A DNA stretch of 64,000 nt, from assembly GCF_036173125.1 (NCBI RefSeq), contig NZ_CP108054.1:6725001-6789000 (forward strand). The letters are read 5' to 3'. The number at the start of each line of letters is the position of its first letter. The stretch's first letter is position 1. The stretch is from Streptomyces sp. NBC_00286 (GTDB taxonomy: Bacteria; Actinomycetota; Actinomycetes; Streptomycetales; Streptomycetaceae). The notes under the pieces were generated by a model. It made no database searches. It worked only from the letters and a program-made list of their open reading frames with translations, and was not told the origin of the DNA. The translations under genes and the position numbers were made by a program. Positions 1 to 8,662 of this stretch are shown piece after piece.

Positions 1-7
1 GGGACGT

Positions 8-1372
8 ATGGGCGAGGACATGGCAGGCGGCGGGGCGCGGCAGCCGGACGTCGCCGTACGCGGCACCAGCGAGCTGTCCCGCTTCGCGGACCTGGCCGGG
101 ATGCGGCTCTACCGCAGGAACATCTTCGCCGTCACCGGGCTGCCGGCCGACGCACAGGGCCGTACGGTACGCAGTCACCGGCAGCGTCTGGAGGCCCGCC
201 TCGCGGTCGAGGAGACCTGGCCGGGGGACGCGGACTCGCCCCTGGTGGGAGGGCACCGTAAGGATGAGGTCCGTACCGCGTTCGAGGAGTTCCAGGACCC
301 GCGGCGGCGGCTGGTGGACGAGCTGCTGTGGCGGTGGGGGGACACGGACTTCGGATGTGGCTGCCCGGCGGCGGTGCACCAGGGCCATGACACGGCGGTG
401 CGTTTCCACGCGCTGGTGCTGGAGGCGGAGGCCGGCCGGGTCGAGGCCACCACGGACGAGCGGGACCGGCAGTGGAGTGGCGCCGCGGTGCACTGGGCCG
501 AGTTGCTGGAGGGCCGGGAGTTCCGGCGGCATATCGCCCACCGGATCAAGGCACTTGACGACCCGAGACTCACCGAGCACTCGGCGTACGACTTCCTGGA
601 CGGGCTTCCCCGGCTGATCGCGTCCCCCTTCACGGAACTCGCCGATGCCCCTGGCCTCAGGCCACGGCTGGCCCGGGTGTGCGCGGGCTGGGCGGAGCAC
701 GCACCCTTCGCGGAGCTGCTCCCCGAGGTGTTCGAGGAGAGGGTGGAGGCGGCGATCGCGAAGATCCGCGAGGGCCAGCTGTCCGCGATGGACAAGAAGA
801 ACGCCCAGATGTACTGGGACGCCGTCGACATCATGAACGAGAAGGTCCTTCCCGAGCTCCAGGGGCTGGAGCCGTTCCGGGCGTTCATCCCGGAGTGGCG
901 GTACGAGGAGACCGCGCGCGGTGTCGCCCTCGCGCTGAACAATCTGGCGGTCGCGCTCCACAGGCAATTGGAATCACCGAGTGCCGCACAGCGCAAGACG
1001 GTGGTCACGCTCGCGGAGAAGGCGTACGAGATCGCACCGGAGCGCGACGCAGCGGGCTTCAAAGCGAACCGGGACGTGATCCGCGCGCAGTTCGGGCGCT
1101 CCGGGCAGCGGCCGGTCGCCACGTTGTCCCCGCGCTCCAGGCAGCCGGCGGTCGCCAGGTCGTCCCCGCGCTCCAGGCAACCGGCGGTCGCCAAGTCGTC
1201 CCGGCGCTCCAGGCAGCCGGCGGTCGCCAAACCGCTCCGCAAGAAGCGGTTCGCTGTCGCCATCGTCGCGCTCGCCGTGCTCGGCACGCTCTGGATCATC
1301 TGGGGGCCTGCCGCGGCGGTCGCCGCCGTGCCCGCGATCGTGATCCTTTCCGTGAGCCTTTTCCAGGGGTGA
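8..1372 (+). CDS. J-domain-like protein with C-terminal membrane anchor
   Basis: 454 residues, first gene of a chaperone-type operon. Residues about 33-110 (LYRRNIFAVTGLP, then DPRRRLVDELLWRWG) resemble the helical J-like regions found next to bacterial Hsp70 genes, but the HPD tripeptide of true J-proteins is absent. The middle is helical and unrecognised. Four 12-residue repeats of the RSRQPAVAKSSR type precede one or two hydrophobic C-terminal segments (about 415-452), so the protein is probably tail-anchored with its bulk in the cytoplasm. By context it would present substrate to, or tether, the Hsp70 encoded two genes on. The start is uncertain: the frame is open to the window edge and no ribosome site is visible before the first ATG. 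Membrane anchoring is fairly sure; the J-like role is inference. Confidence 0.6.
   Translation: MGEDMAGGGARQPDVAVRGTSELSRFADLAGMRLYRRNIFAVTGLPADAQGRTVRSHRQRLEARLAVEETWPGDADSPLVGGHRKDEVRTAFEEFQDPRRRLVDELLWRWGDTDFGCGCPAAVHQGHDTAVRFHALVLEAEAGRVEATTDERDRQWSGAAVHWAELLEGREFRRHIAHRIKALDDPRLTEHSAYDFLDGLPRLIASPFTELADAPGLRPRLARVCAGWAEHAPFAELLPEVFEERVEAAIAKIREGQLSAMDKKNAQMYWDAVDIMNEKVLPELQGLEPFRAFIPEWRYEETARGVALALNNLAVALHRQLESPSAAQRKTVVTLAEKAYEIAPERDAAGFKANRDVIRAQFGRSGQRPVATLSPRSRQPAVARSSPRSRQPAVAKSSRRSRQPAVAKPLRKKRFAVAIVALAVLGTLWIIWGPAAAVAAVPAIVILSVSLFQG
1094..1237 (+). repeat. 36-bp coding tandem repeat, about four copies
   Basis: About four in-frame copies of a 36-bp unit encode RSGQRPVATLSP, RSRQPAVARSSP, RSRQPAVAKSSR and RSRQPAVAKPLR. 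The last three are almost identical in DNA, implying recent slippage or unequal exchange. They make a basic linker in front of the membrane segment of the J-like protein. Confidence 0.85.
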
Positions 1373-1398
1373 ATCACGTGCCGCAGAAGGAGACAGAG

Positions 1399-2079
1399 AT
1401 GAGCCCTCGCTCCCGCCACCGGGTACGTGAACTGCGCACCGCACTCGGGCAGTTGAAGCACCCGCCCGAGTTCCGCGTACCCCCGCCCTTCCTGGGCCCG
1501 GCCCAGGCCGACTGGGCGGCGACCGTACTCGCCGAGGTCGAAGCCGCCGAGACCCTCGCGGAGCAGGCCGCGCGCACCCAGCCCACCCAGGGCACCCCAA
1601 GCACCCCGGACGGCGCCGGATCCGACGCTCTGCTCGGTGCCGCCCTCGGTATCTGGCGCGCCCTGCGCAAGCTCGACCAGGGGGCGGGACCGCTCTCGGC
1701 GGCCGAACTGCGGCAGGTGCGCCGACAGATCCATGCGAGCCGTCAGGCACTCGCGGACGACGGCCTTGAGATCCAGGACCACGACGGCGCGCCCTTCGAC
1801 TCCGGACTGTCCCTGGAGGTCCTGGTGTTCGAGGAGCAGCCGGGACTGACCCGCGAAGTGGTGCTGGAGACCGTACGGCCGTCCGTGTACTTCCGCGGCG
1901 AACGGATCCAGATGGGCCAGGTCATCGTCGGCAGACCCGCCTCCGAAGACACCGCGTCCCCTGACACCCCGCCCGGAGACGCCCCGCCCGGAGACACCCC
2001 GCCCGGAACGGTCCCCGCAGGCGACCAGCACCCCGGCGACCGCAGCGCAGGCGACCAAGGAGGCCACGGCAGTGCGTGA
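1399..2079 (+). CDS. GrpE-like nucleotide exchange factor
   Basis: 226 residues, between the J-like and Hsp70 genes. Residues about 80-180 fit a GrpE-like fold: a helical stretch, then LTREVVLETVRPSVYFRGER and QMGQVIVGRP, which match the C-terminal beta-wing pattern of GrpE (short strand, arginine-proline turn, final V-x-V-G strand). GrpE releases ADP from Hsp70. The N-terminal dimer helix seems short, and a low-complexity tail of PPGD-type repeats (about 185-226) follows. The ATG was chosen because AAGGAGA lies 6-12 bases upstream; a GTG seven codons earlier has no ribosome site. The 3' end overlaps the Hsp70 start by 8 bases, implying translational coupling. The GrpE assignment rests mainly on the C-terminal pattern plus context. 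Confidence 0.6.
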   Translation: MSPRSRHRVRELRTALGQLKHPPEFRVPPPFLGPAQADWAATVLAEVEAAETLAEQAARTQPTQGTPSTPDGAGSDALLGAALGIWRALRKLDQGAGPLSAAELRQVRRQIHASRQALADDGLEIQDHDGAPFDSGLSLEVLVFEEQPGLTREVVLETVRPSVYFRGERIQMGQVIVGRPASEDTASPDTPPGDAPPGDTPPGTVPAGDQHPGDRSAGDQGGHGSA

Positions 2080-4591
2080 AACCATCGATTTCGGCATCGA
2101 CCTCGGCACCACCAACAGCGCCATCGCGGTGGCGGAGGACGACGGCGTACGGGTCATCAAGAACACCGAGGGCTGGGACTGCACACCGTCCGCCGTGTGG
2201 ATGCCCAAAGAGGGCGTCGTCCACGTGGGCAGGCGGGCCCGGGATCGTGCGGAGGACGACCCGGAGAACGCCTACGCGGAGTTCAAGCTGGAGATGGGGG
2301 CCGCGGGCGCCCACCGCAAGTTCGACCGCGCCGGAGTCTCGCTCACGCCCGAGCAGCTTTCCGCCGAGGTGCTCAAGTCGCTGCGCCAGGACGCGGCGCA
2401 CAAGTTCGAGTACGAGCTGGAGGCGGCGGTGATCACCGTCCCCGCCTCCTTCGCGATGCACCAGAACAACGCCACGTCCGCCGCGGCGGCCCTGGCCGGG
2501 CTCGGCGAGCAGTGCCCGCTGGTGCAGGAGCCGACCGCCGCGGCGATCGCGTACGGAGTGCAGGATGCCTCGGGCTCTGCCCGCTGGATGGTGTTCGACT
2601 TCGGCGGCGGCACCTTCGACGCGGCCGTGATGAGCAAGCGCGACGGCGAGCTGCAGCTGATCCAGCACGCGGGTGACCCGGGTCTCGGCGGGAAGCTCAT
2701 CGACTGGGCCGTGGTCGACGACCTGCTGGTCCCGGCCGTGCAACGCGACCTCGGGCTCGCCGATTTCACCCGGAGCAACCAGCGGCGCTGGCTCAAGAAC
2801 TTCGCCAGGCTCAAGGCGGCGGCGGAGAACGCCAAGATCGAGCTGTCCCGTAAGACCTCGGTCGACATCTACGCCGACCTGGAGGACGGCACCGGCGGCA
2901 CCGAACCGTTCGAGTTCACCCTGACCCGGGGCGCCCTCGATGATCTGGCGATGCCGTTCTACGTCCGCGCCGTACGGCTCTGCCAGGACGCCCTGGCGCA
3001 GGCTTCGCTGCGCCCCGACCACATCGACCGGCTGCTGCTGGTCGGCGGGGCCACGCTCAGCCCCGGGCTGCGCGATCTGCTGGCCGACCCGGTCGAAGGG
3101 CCCGGCATCCAGCTCGACCACAGCCAGGACGCCACGACCGTGGTGGCGCGCGGTGCCGCGGTCTTCGCCCGTTCCATACGGCTGCCGAAGAAGCAACGGC
3201 AGGCGGCGGTGGGCGAGTTCACGGTGGACCTCAACTACCCCGCGCAGTCCGTCGACACCACCGGAATCCCGGTCTCCGGCCGGCTCGGCAGCGGCAGCAC
3301 GGTGGACTGGACGCGGTACGCCGTCACCCTGAGCAACCCGGAAGGGCACCCGCCCTTCCGCGGGCCGCGCACCGGACTCAGCCCGGACGGCGCCTTCTAC
3401 ACCGAGGTGGCCATCGACGCCGGCACCAGGTCCCGCTTCACCGTGGAGCTCACGGACGACTCCGGCGTCCGGCAGAAGCTGACCGGGGACACCCTGTCCA
3501 TCGTCCACGCGGACGTCGTACCGGGCGACGCGGTGCTGACCGGCACCCTCGGCATCGGCAAGGCGAACGGCATAGGGGTGGCCGACGGCACATTCGACCC
3601 GGTGCTGCGCAAGGGCACGGCGCTGCCCGCCATGGTGACGAAGACGTACCGGACGACCATCCCGCTGCGCCGCTCCGAACCCGACGCCGTCATCCGCATC
3701 CCCCTGTTGGAGGGGGATCGCAGGCGCGCCGACCGCAACACCCGGGTCGGGCTGCTGGAGATCCGCCCCCGGGACGTCCGGATCGACCTGCCCGCGGAGA
3801 GCGAGGTCGAGGTGACCTTCGAGATCCAGGCCTCGAACCGGGAAGTCCTCGTCACCGCCTACATCCCGCTGGTGCAGCAGGAGTTCGAGGCGACGATCAA
3901 CCGCTCCGATCTGCTGCCGCCCCAGCATCCCGAGCTGGTCGACCGCCTGCACGACCTGGAGCAGCGGGCGCTCGACCTGCACGACAAGGCCGAGGAGACG
4001 TACGCGGACCAGGCCCGGGCGGAACTCGAGGACCTCACCGAGCAGAACACCCTCACCCAGTTGCGCAAGGAGGTGGACGCCGCGGCCACGGACACGGGCG
4101 CGGCCGTCACCAGCGACCGCCGTATCCGTGATCTGGAGGCCCAGCTCGACGATATCGAGGAGTCGATCCAAGTTCCCGAGTTGCAGCGGGAGTTGTGGTA
4201 TCTGCTGAGCACCTGCGAGAGCAACCTCGAGCAGGTCGGCGGCGGACCGTCCGACCGGCGGGAGCTGCAGAAGCTGCGTGACCGCGCCCGTTCGCTGGGG
4301 GACGAGGCCACCCCGGCGGATCTGAAGCGGCTCATCGAGAAGGCCGCGGCTTTCCATGTCGAACTGCTGCGCCGCAGCGACCAGTGGGAGTTCGTGGTGT
4401 TCACCGCACTGGTCGAGGCGCGCGACGAGATGTCCCCGCCGACCCAGGCGGACGCCGCGATCTTCCAGGGCCGCAGGGCCATCGCCGCGGGGGACCGCGA
4501 GGCGCTCGCCGAGGTCAACGAGCGGCTGCGCCGACTGCTGCCGCCGGGCCGCGCGAATGCGGTGGACCGGAAGACCGGCGGGGTTAAGTAG
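2072..4591 (+). CDS. Hsp70 (DnaK-like) family ATPase with long coiled-coil tail
   Basis: 839 residues. The N-terminal half is a typical Hsp70 ATPase: phosphate 1 loop GIDLGTTNS (8-16), VITVPASF, QEPTAAAIAYG, phosphate 2 loop DFGGGTFD (about 177-184) and adenosine motif LLLVGGATL (about 320). The catalytic residues look intact. From about 380 the sequence departs from DnaK: a beta-rich segment replaces the usual substrate domain, and about 620-839 is highly charged and coiled-coil forming. It is much longer than housekeeping DnaK (about 620 residues) and lacks a DnaK-type lid ending, so it is probably a specialised paralogue. The GTG start has AAGGAGG at the right distance. Substrates are unknown; by context they may be at the membrane. 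Confidence 0.9.
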   Translation: MRETIDFGIDLGTTNSAIAVAEDDGVRVIKNTEGWDCTPSAVWMPKEGVVHVGRRARDRAEDDPENAYAEFKLEMGAAGAHRKFDRAGVSLTPEQLSAEVLKSLRQDAAHKFEYELEAAVITVPASFAMHQNNATSAAAALAGLGEQCPLVQEPTAAAIAYGVQDASGSARWMVFDFGGGTFDAAVMSKRDGELQLIQHAGDPGLGGKLIDWAVVDDLLVPAVQRDLGLADFTRSNQRRWLKNFARLKAAAENAKIELSRKTSVDIYADLEDGTGGTEPFEFTLTRGALDDLAMPFYVRAVRLCQDALAQASLRPDHIDRLLLVGGATLSPGLRDLLADPVEGPGIQLDHSQDATTVVARGAAVFARSIRLPKKQRQAAVGEFTVDLNYPAQSVDTTGIPVSGRLGSGSTVDWTRYAVTLSNPEGHPPFRGPRTGLSPDGAFYTEVAIDAGTRSRFTVELTDDSGVRQKLTGDTLSIVHADVVPGDAVLTGTLGIGKANGIGVADGTFDPVLRKGTALPAMVTKTYRTTIPLRRSEPDAVIRIPLLEGDRRRADRNTRVGLLEIRPRDVRIDLPAESEVEVTFEIQASNREVLVTAYIPLVQQEFEATINRSDLLPPQHPELVDRLHDLEQRALDLHDKAEETYADQARAELEDLTEQNTLTQLRKEVDAAATDTGAAVTSDRRIRDLEAQLDDIEESIQVPELQRELWYLLSTCESNLEQVGGGPSDRRELQKLRDRARSLGDEATPADLKRLIEKAAAFHVELLRRSDQWEFVVFTALVEARDEMSPPTQADAAIFQGRRAIAAGDREALAEVNERLRRLLPPGRANAVDRKTGGVK

Positions 4592-4614
4592 CTGACGGCG
4601 ACGAGGAGTTGACG

Positions 4615-5913
4615 GTGACCACCACATCCCGAGGCGCGGCGGCCGACGGTGCGCGGTCCGGCCGTACGGCGTCCGGAGACAGCGCACCCGGAGAAACGGG
4701 GCCCGAAGGCACCGCGTCCGAGCATACGGGCTCCGGACAGACGGACTCCGGACAGGCGAACTCCGGGCATACGGGCTCCGGGCATACGGATTCCGGACAG
4801 GCGAACTCCGGGCATACGGGCTCCGGGCATACGGATTCCGGACAGGCGAACTCCGGGCATACGGGCTCCGGACAGGCGGACTCCGGGCATACGGGCTCCG
4901 GACAGGCGGACTCCGGACTCACAGACTTCGGACGCACAGACTCCGGCGATACGTCCCCTTCCGTGAGCCCCCTACGGGTCGGGCTGCTCGTCTCGCGTGC
5001 TCAGACGGCCGCCCGGTCCGGTGAACTGGACGAAGCGCTACGGCTGTTGAAGTCTGCCGCCGATCCCGCCGTAGGCGGCCACCGGGACGTACTCGACCTG
5101 TTGGCCCGCGTGCACGCCCAGCGCGGCGAGCTGACGGAGGCGGCAGCACACTGGCATCGCATACAGGAGCGGCACCCGGAGGATCCGGCAGCGGCAGCCG
5201 GTCTCGCCCGGATCGAACGGCTCGGCCGCGCCGGCCCACGGGCGGCGCTCGCCCGGCACCGCACCCGTACCGCCCTGGCCGCCGCGGTGTGCGCGGTGGC
5301 CGCCATCACGGCGGGAACCGTCGCGCTCACCGACGCCACCACCGACCGCCAACCGGCACGACACAGCGCCGCACCAGCCGCACAGACGGACCAGATGGAC
5401 CAGACGGACCAGACGGACCAAACAGAACAGGCGGAACGCATCGCCCAACGCATCGCAGCCGATCGCGAGGCGGAGCTGGCGCGGCAGCGAGCACGCGAGC
5501 AGGCCCGCAAATCCGGGGCGGCCGACACCCTGGCCCGAGCGCTACGGGCCCCAGGCCTGCGCCCCGTCGCACACGGAGACTCCGTCGAAGTCGCCTTCAC
5601 CGAGGGCCTGTTCGCCGAAGGCGACCGGCTCACCCCCACCGGCGCCAGCCAACTCACCGTCCTGGGCAACCGCCTGACCGACCGCCAGGCCCGCATCGAA
5701 ATCCACGGCCACGCCGCCACCGTCCCGGGCGCCCCCCGAAGCGGCGGCTCCGTCCTAGCCCTGTGGCGTGCCCTCGTGGCCGCACGCGAACTCAGCGCCG
5801 CCAGCGGCAAACCTCTCACCGCGTTCACCACCACCAGCGCGGACCAGCAGGACGCCCCGTACGACGACGCCACCCGAAACCGAACGGTAACCGTGGTGAT
5901 CACACCTGAGTAG
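4615..5913 (+). CDS. Single-pass protein: pentapeptide repeats, TPR-like region, OmpA-like C-terminus
   Basis: 432 residues. The N-terminal third is about fifteen pentapeptides such as SGHTG, SGHTD and SGQAN, glycine/serine rich and probably disordered. Residues about 125-200 (ARSGELDEALRLLKSA, VHAQRGELTEAAAHW) look like TPR helices. One membrane span lies at about 219-240, followed by a Q/T/E-rich coiled coil and a C-terminal segment with the order of an OmpA/MotB peptidoglycan-binding domain (GDRLTPTGASQLTVLGNRL, IEIHGHA, ARNRTV-like end). Topology would put repeats and TPR in the cytoplasm and the OmpA-like part outside. GTG was preferred because GAGGAG sits six bases before it; the TTG two codons earlier is too close. 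Last gene of the Hsp70 operon; wall anchoring is inference. Confidence 0.6.
   Translation: MTTTSRGAAADGARSGRTASGDSAPGETGPEGTASEHTGSGQTDSGQANSGHTGSGHTDSGQANSGHTGSGHTDSGQANSGHTGSGQADSGHTGSGQADSGLTDFGRTDSGDTSPSVSPLRVGLLVSRAQTAARSGELDEALRLLKSAADPAVGGHRDVLDLLARVHAQRGELTEAAAHWHRIQERHPEDPAAAAGLARIERLGRAGPRAALARHRTRTALAAAVCAVAAITAGTVALTDATTDRQPARHSAAPAAQTDQMDQTDQTDQTEQAERIAQRIAADREAELARQRAREQARKSGAADTLARALRAPGLRPVAHGDSVEVAFTEGLFAEGDRLTPTGASQLTVLGNRLTDRQARIEIHGHAATVPGAPRSGGSVLALWRALVAARELSAASGKPLTAFTTTSADQQDAPYDDATRNRTVTVVITPE
4710..4940 (+). repeat. 15-bp coding repeat in 45-bp higher-order units
   Basis: About fifteen 15-bp units (variants of TCCGGGCATACGGGC) are arranged largely in 45-bp blocks encoding SGHTG-SGHTD-SGQAN. 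Copies are nearly identical in DNA, so the array is likely to vary in length between strains. Confidence 0.9.
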
Positions 5914-6045
5914 CGACCCGGAGGAGAGTGGTACGAACAGGGCCCGGACCGATCACAGGCAGCCGCCGACTGGCTAGACTCGCACCCTCTGTGGCACGTG
6001 ATCGCGCCACGTACGGGCCATGCCGTTCCCGAAGGGTTTCGACGC

Positions 6046-7215
6046 TTGATAGCCATCGAAGAGGTCAGCAAGCGGTACGCCGACGGCACGGTGGCCGTCG
6101 ATCGCCTGTCCCTTGATATTCCGAACCACTCCATCACCGTGCTGGTCGGGCCTTCGGGGTGCGGCAAGACCACCACACTCCGCATGATCAACCGCATGAT
6201 CGAGCCCAGCAGCGGCACGATCCGGGTGAACGGCGAGGACGTCCAGCGTCAGCCGGTCAACGCCCTGCGCCGGTCCATGGGTTACGTCATCCAGAACGCC
6301 GGCCTCTTCCAGCACCGCACCATCCTCGACAACATCGCCACGGTGCCCCGGCTGCTGGGCTGGTCCAAGCAGCGCGCCCGCGCCCGCGCGGCCGAGCTGA
6401 TGGAACGCGTCGGACTCGACAAGGACATGGCCCGCCGCTACCCGTACCAGCTTTCCGGCGGCCAGCAGCAGCGGGTCGGCGTGGCCCGTGCGCTGGCCGC
6501 GGACCCGCCGATCCTGCTGATGGACGAGCCGTTCTCGGCGGTCGACCCGGTCGTCCGCCGGGGGTTGCAGGAGGAGTTGCTGCGCATCCAGGGTGAGCTC
6601 GGCAAGGCGATCGTGTTCGTCACGCACGACATGGACGAGGCCATCACGATCGGCGACCGGATCGCCGTACTGCGCAAGGGTGGCCGGCTCGCCCAGTTCG
6701 CGGCGCCGGACGAGCTGTTGGCGTCGCCCGCCGACGAGTTCGTGGAGGAGTTCCTGGGCGGCGACCGGGGCATCCGCGGACTGTCGTTCCTGTCCACGCG
6801 CGACCTCGAACTCGACCGTTCCCGGGTCTTCCCGATCGACGCCGACCGGCGGCGGATCGCGCAGGCGACGAGCGCTCAACCCGCCGATGCCCAGCCGGTT
6901 CTCGTCACCGACATCGACGACAAGCCCCTCGGCTGGACCGACCCCATGGCCTGGAACGGCGAGGCCAGGACCCTGGCGCCGTACGGGCAGAGCTTCGAGA
7001 TCGGCCGGGACTCCCTGCGGGTCGCCCTGGACCGGGCGGTCCTTTCGCCCACCGGTCACGCGGTCGCCGTGGACGGGTCGGGACGCGTGCTGGGCATCGC
7101 CGGTCAGGAGACGATCGCCGCGGCGATCCGCGCCGCCAGGCAGCGGCACGCCGCCACATCGCCTCAGGGCACGGACTACCCGCAGGACCCGCCCCCGGTG
7201 AAGGCGGCCCGATGA
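6046..7215 (+). CDS. Osmoprotectant ABC transporter ATPase (QAT family)
   Basis: 389 residues; energises uptake of glycine betaine, choline or similar compounds with the two permeases downstream. Walker A GPSGCGKTTTL, signature LSGGQQQRVGVARAL, Walker B ILLMDEP, H-loop VTHDMDEA and the short GYVIQNAGLF Q-loop are all present and match OpuA/ProV proteins. The C-terminal about 150 residues (VLVTDIDDKPLGW, HAVAVDGSGRVLGI) look like a degenerate CBS region, which senses ionic strength in OpuA relatives. TTG was chosen because IAIEEVSKRY is the usual N-terminus and GAAGGG lies 9 bases upstream; a GTG 48 bases earlier has no ribosome site. ATGA overlap with the next gene. Exact substrate unknown. 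Confidence 0.85.
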   Translation: MIAIEEVSKRYADGTVAVDRLSLDIPNHSITVLVGPSGCGKTTTLRMINRMIEPSSGTIRVNGEDVQRQPVNALRRSMGYVIQNAGLFQHRTILDNIATVPRLLGWSKQRARARAAELMERVGLDKDMARRYPYQLSGGQQQRVGVARALAADPPILLMDEPFSAVDPVVRRGLQEELLRIQGELGKAIVFVTHDMDEAITIGDRIAVLRKGGRLAQFAAPDELLASPADEFVEEFLGGDRGIRGLSFLSTRDLELDRSRVFPIDADRRRIAQATSAQPADAQPVLVTDIDDKPLGWTDPMAWNGEARTLAPYGQSFEIGRDSLRVALDRAVLSPTGHAVAVDGSGRVLGIAGQETIAAAIRAARQRHAATSPQGTDYPQDPPPVKAAR

Positions 7216-7955
7216 ACGGCTTCTTCGACATCCCGAGCGACCTCCAGAGCAGCTATCTCGGCCTGATCTCCACGCACTTGCAAGAGGCCCTGATCCCGGT
7301 GCTGGTCGGGTTCCTGCTGTCGCTGCCGATCGGTCTGCTGTGCGTCCGCGTCCGCTGGCTCTACCCGCCGGTGCTGTGGACCACCACGGTGATCTACGCG
7401 ATCCCGTCGCTGGCCTTCTTCGTCGTGCTCATCGACTACACCGGGCTGAGCAAGCTCACGGTGATGATCCCGCTGTGCCTCTACAGCCTGGTCGTCCTCG
7501 TCCCCTCGGTCGTCGACGGCATCCGGTCGGTTCCCGAGGAGACGAACGCCGCCGCCCAGGCCATGGGCATCGGCCTCGTACGCCGCTATTTCCAGGTCCA
7601 ACTGCCCATCGCCGTACCCGCGATCATCGCCGGACTGCGGGTGGCCGCGGCCTCCAGCATCAGCCTGGTCAGCGTCGGCGCGCTGATCGGCAACCAGGGC
7701 GCGCTCGGCAATCTGCTGACCACCGCGTTGCTCTACCAGCGCCCCGTCCTGGCCCTGAACTCGGTGGTCACCACCGCCGTACTCGCCGTGCTGGTCGACG
7801 CCCTGCTCGTCCTCGCGCGCCGCCTCCTCACCCCCTGGCTGCCGCCGTCCGACAGCAAGGCCAGGCGCACGGCGCTGCGTACCGCCGCGGGCCCCACGGC
7901 GCCGGACCCGTCCACAACGGCGGGCGCCGCCCGCGCAGGAGAGCGCGTCTCGTGA
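7212..7955 (+). CDS. Osmoprotectant ABC transporter permease 1
   Basis: 247 residues with about five or six membrane spans. The ABC permease loop that docks on the ATPase is EETNAAAQAMGIGLVRRYFQ, followed by VQLPIAVPAIIAGLRVA, as in ProW/OpuCB proteins. Overlaps the ATPase gene by ATGA and the next permease gene by GTGA, so the three are translationally coupled. The C-terminal about 35 residues are a polar, alanine/proline-rich tail. Forms the membrane channel together with permease 2. Confidence 0.85.
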   Translation: MNGFFDIPSDLQSSYLGLISTHLQEALIPVLVGFLLSLPIGLLCVRVRWLYPPVLWTTTVIYAIPSLAFFVVLIDYTGLSKLTVMIPLCLYSLVVLVPSVVDGIRSVPEETNAAAQAMGIGLVRRYFQVQLPIAVPAIIAGLRVAAASSISLVSVGALIGNQGALGNLLTTALLYQRPVLALNSVVTTAVLAVLVDALLVLARRLLTPWLPPSDSKARRTALRTAAGPTAPDPSTTAGAARAGERVS

Positions 7956-8626
7956 ACGTACTGAACTTCATCGAAGCCTTCTTCAGCGACAGCGCCCAGT
8001 GGAAGGGCTACGACGGCATCCCGCAGCGCGTGTGGGAACACATCCAGTACTCCGCCGCCGCGCTCGCGATCGCCGCGGCCATCGGCCTGCCGATCGGTCT
8101 GATCACCGGGCACACCGGCCGTGGCGGCAACGCGATGGCGTTCGTGGCGGCGTCGGCCCGCGCCCTGCCGACGTTCGGGCTGCTGGTGCTGATGTTCGTG
8201 TGGCTCGGGCTGAGCGTGCTGCCCGTGATGATCCCGCTGGTGGTGCTGGCGATCCCGCCGATCCTCATCACCACCTACGAGGCGGTGCGCACCGTGGATC
8301 CCTCGCCCGTGGACGCCGCCCGCGGAATGGGCATGTCGCAGTCGCAGATCCTGTTCCAGGTGGAGGTGCCGGCCGCGCTGCCGCTGATCTTCAGCGGGCT
8401 GCGTTCGGCGGCGATCCAGATCGTCTCCACGGCGACGATCGCGGCGTACGTCTCTCTGGGCGGCGTCGGCCGGTACATCGTGGACGGCCTCTACCAGCGG
8501 GACTACGAGAAGGTCGTCGGTGGCGCCACGCTCACCGCGGCCCTCGCCCTGCTCGTCCTCGTGGTGTTCTGGGCGGCGGGCCGGACGGCGGTGTCCCCGG
8601 GGGTCCGCAGGCGCGGCACGGCCTGA
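7952..8626 (+). CDS. Osmoprotectant ABC transporter permease 2
   Basis: 224 residues, about five membrane spans. The coupling loop DPSPVDAARGMGMSQSQILF and VEVPAALPLIFSGLRSA identify a second QAT-type permease, homologous to the first. The GTG start overlaps the previous stop (GTGA). This is the last transporter gene on this side; the binding protein is nearly 5 kb away, beyond a convergent conservon. A strong hairpin lies directly after the stop codon. Confidence 0.85.
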   Translation: MNVLNFIEAFFSDSAQWKGYDGIPQRVWEHIQYSAAALAIAAAIGLPIGLITGHTGRGGNAMAFVAASARALPTFGLLVLMFVWLGLSVLPVMIPLVVLAIPPILITTYEAVRTVDPSPVDAARGMGMSQSQILFQVEVPAALPLIFSGLRSAAIQIVSTATIAAYVSLGGVGRYIVDGLYQRDYEKVVGGATLTAALALLVLVVFWAAGRTAVSPGVRRRGTA

Positions 8627-8633
8627 CCTGACT

Positions 8634-8660
8634 GGGCGGTTACCCGCCGGGTCACCGCCC
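8634..8660. terminator. Hairpin between convergent permease and cvnD genes
   Basis: GGGCGGT pairs with ACCGCCC, with a nested ACCCG/CGGGT stem inside. It fills the 36-base gap between two convergent genes and could serve as a two-way terminator. No T-tract follows, as is usual in Streptomyces. Confidence 0.6.
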
Positions 8661-8662
8661 GG

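Noticed and set aside
175..2208. Long minus-strand frames opposite the chaperone operon
   Set aside because: Arg/Ser/Gly-rich translations with no motif or ribosome site; they mirror the GC-biased third positions of the real plus-strand genes.
1922..4687. 921-codon minus-strand frame opposite Hsp70
   Set aside because: A shadow of the Hsp70 gene; composition is typical of antisense high-GC reading and no domain is visible.
4710..4940. Repeat array considered as an origin or iteron set
   Set aside because: The units are coding, in frame and GC-rich, with no AT-rich zone or replication gene nearby.
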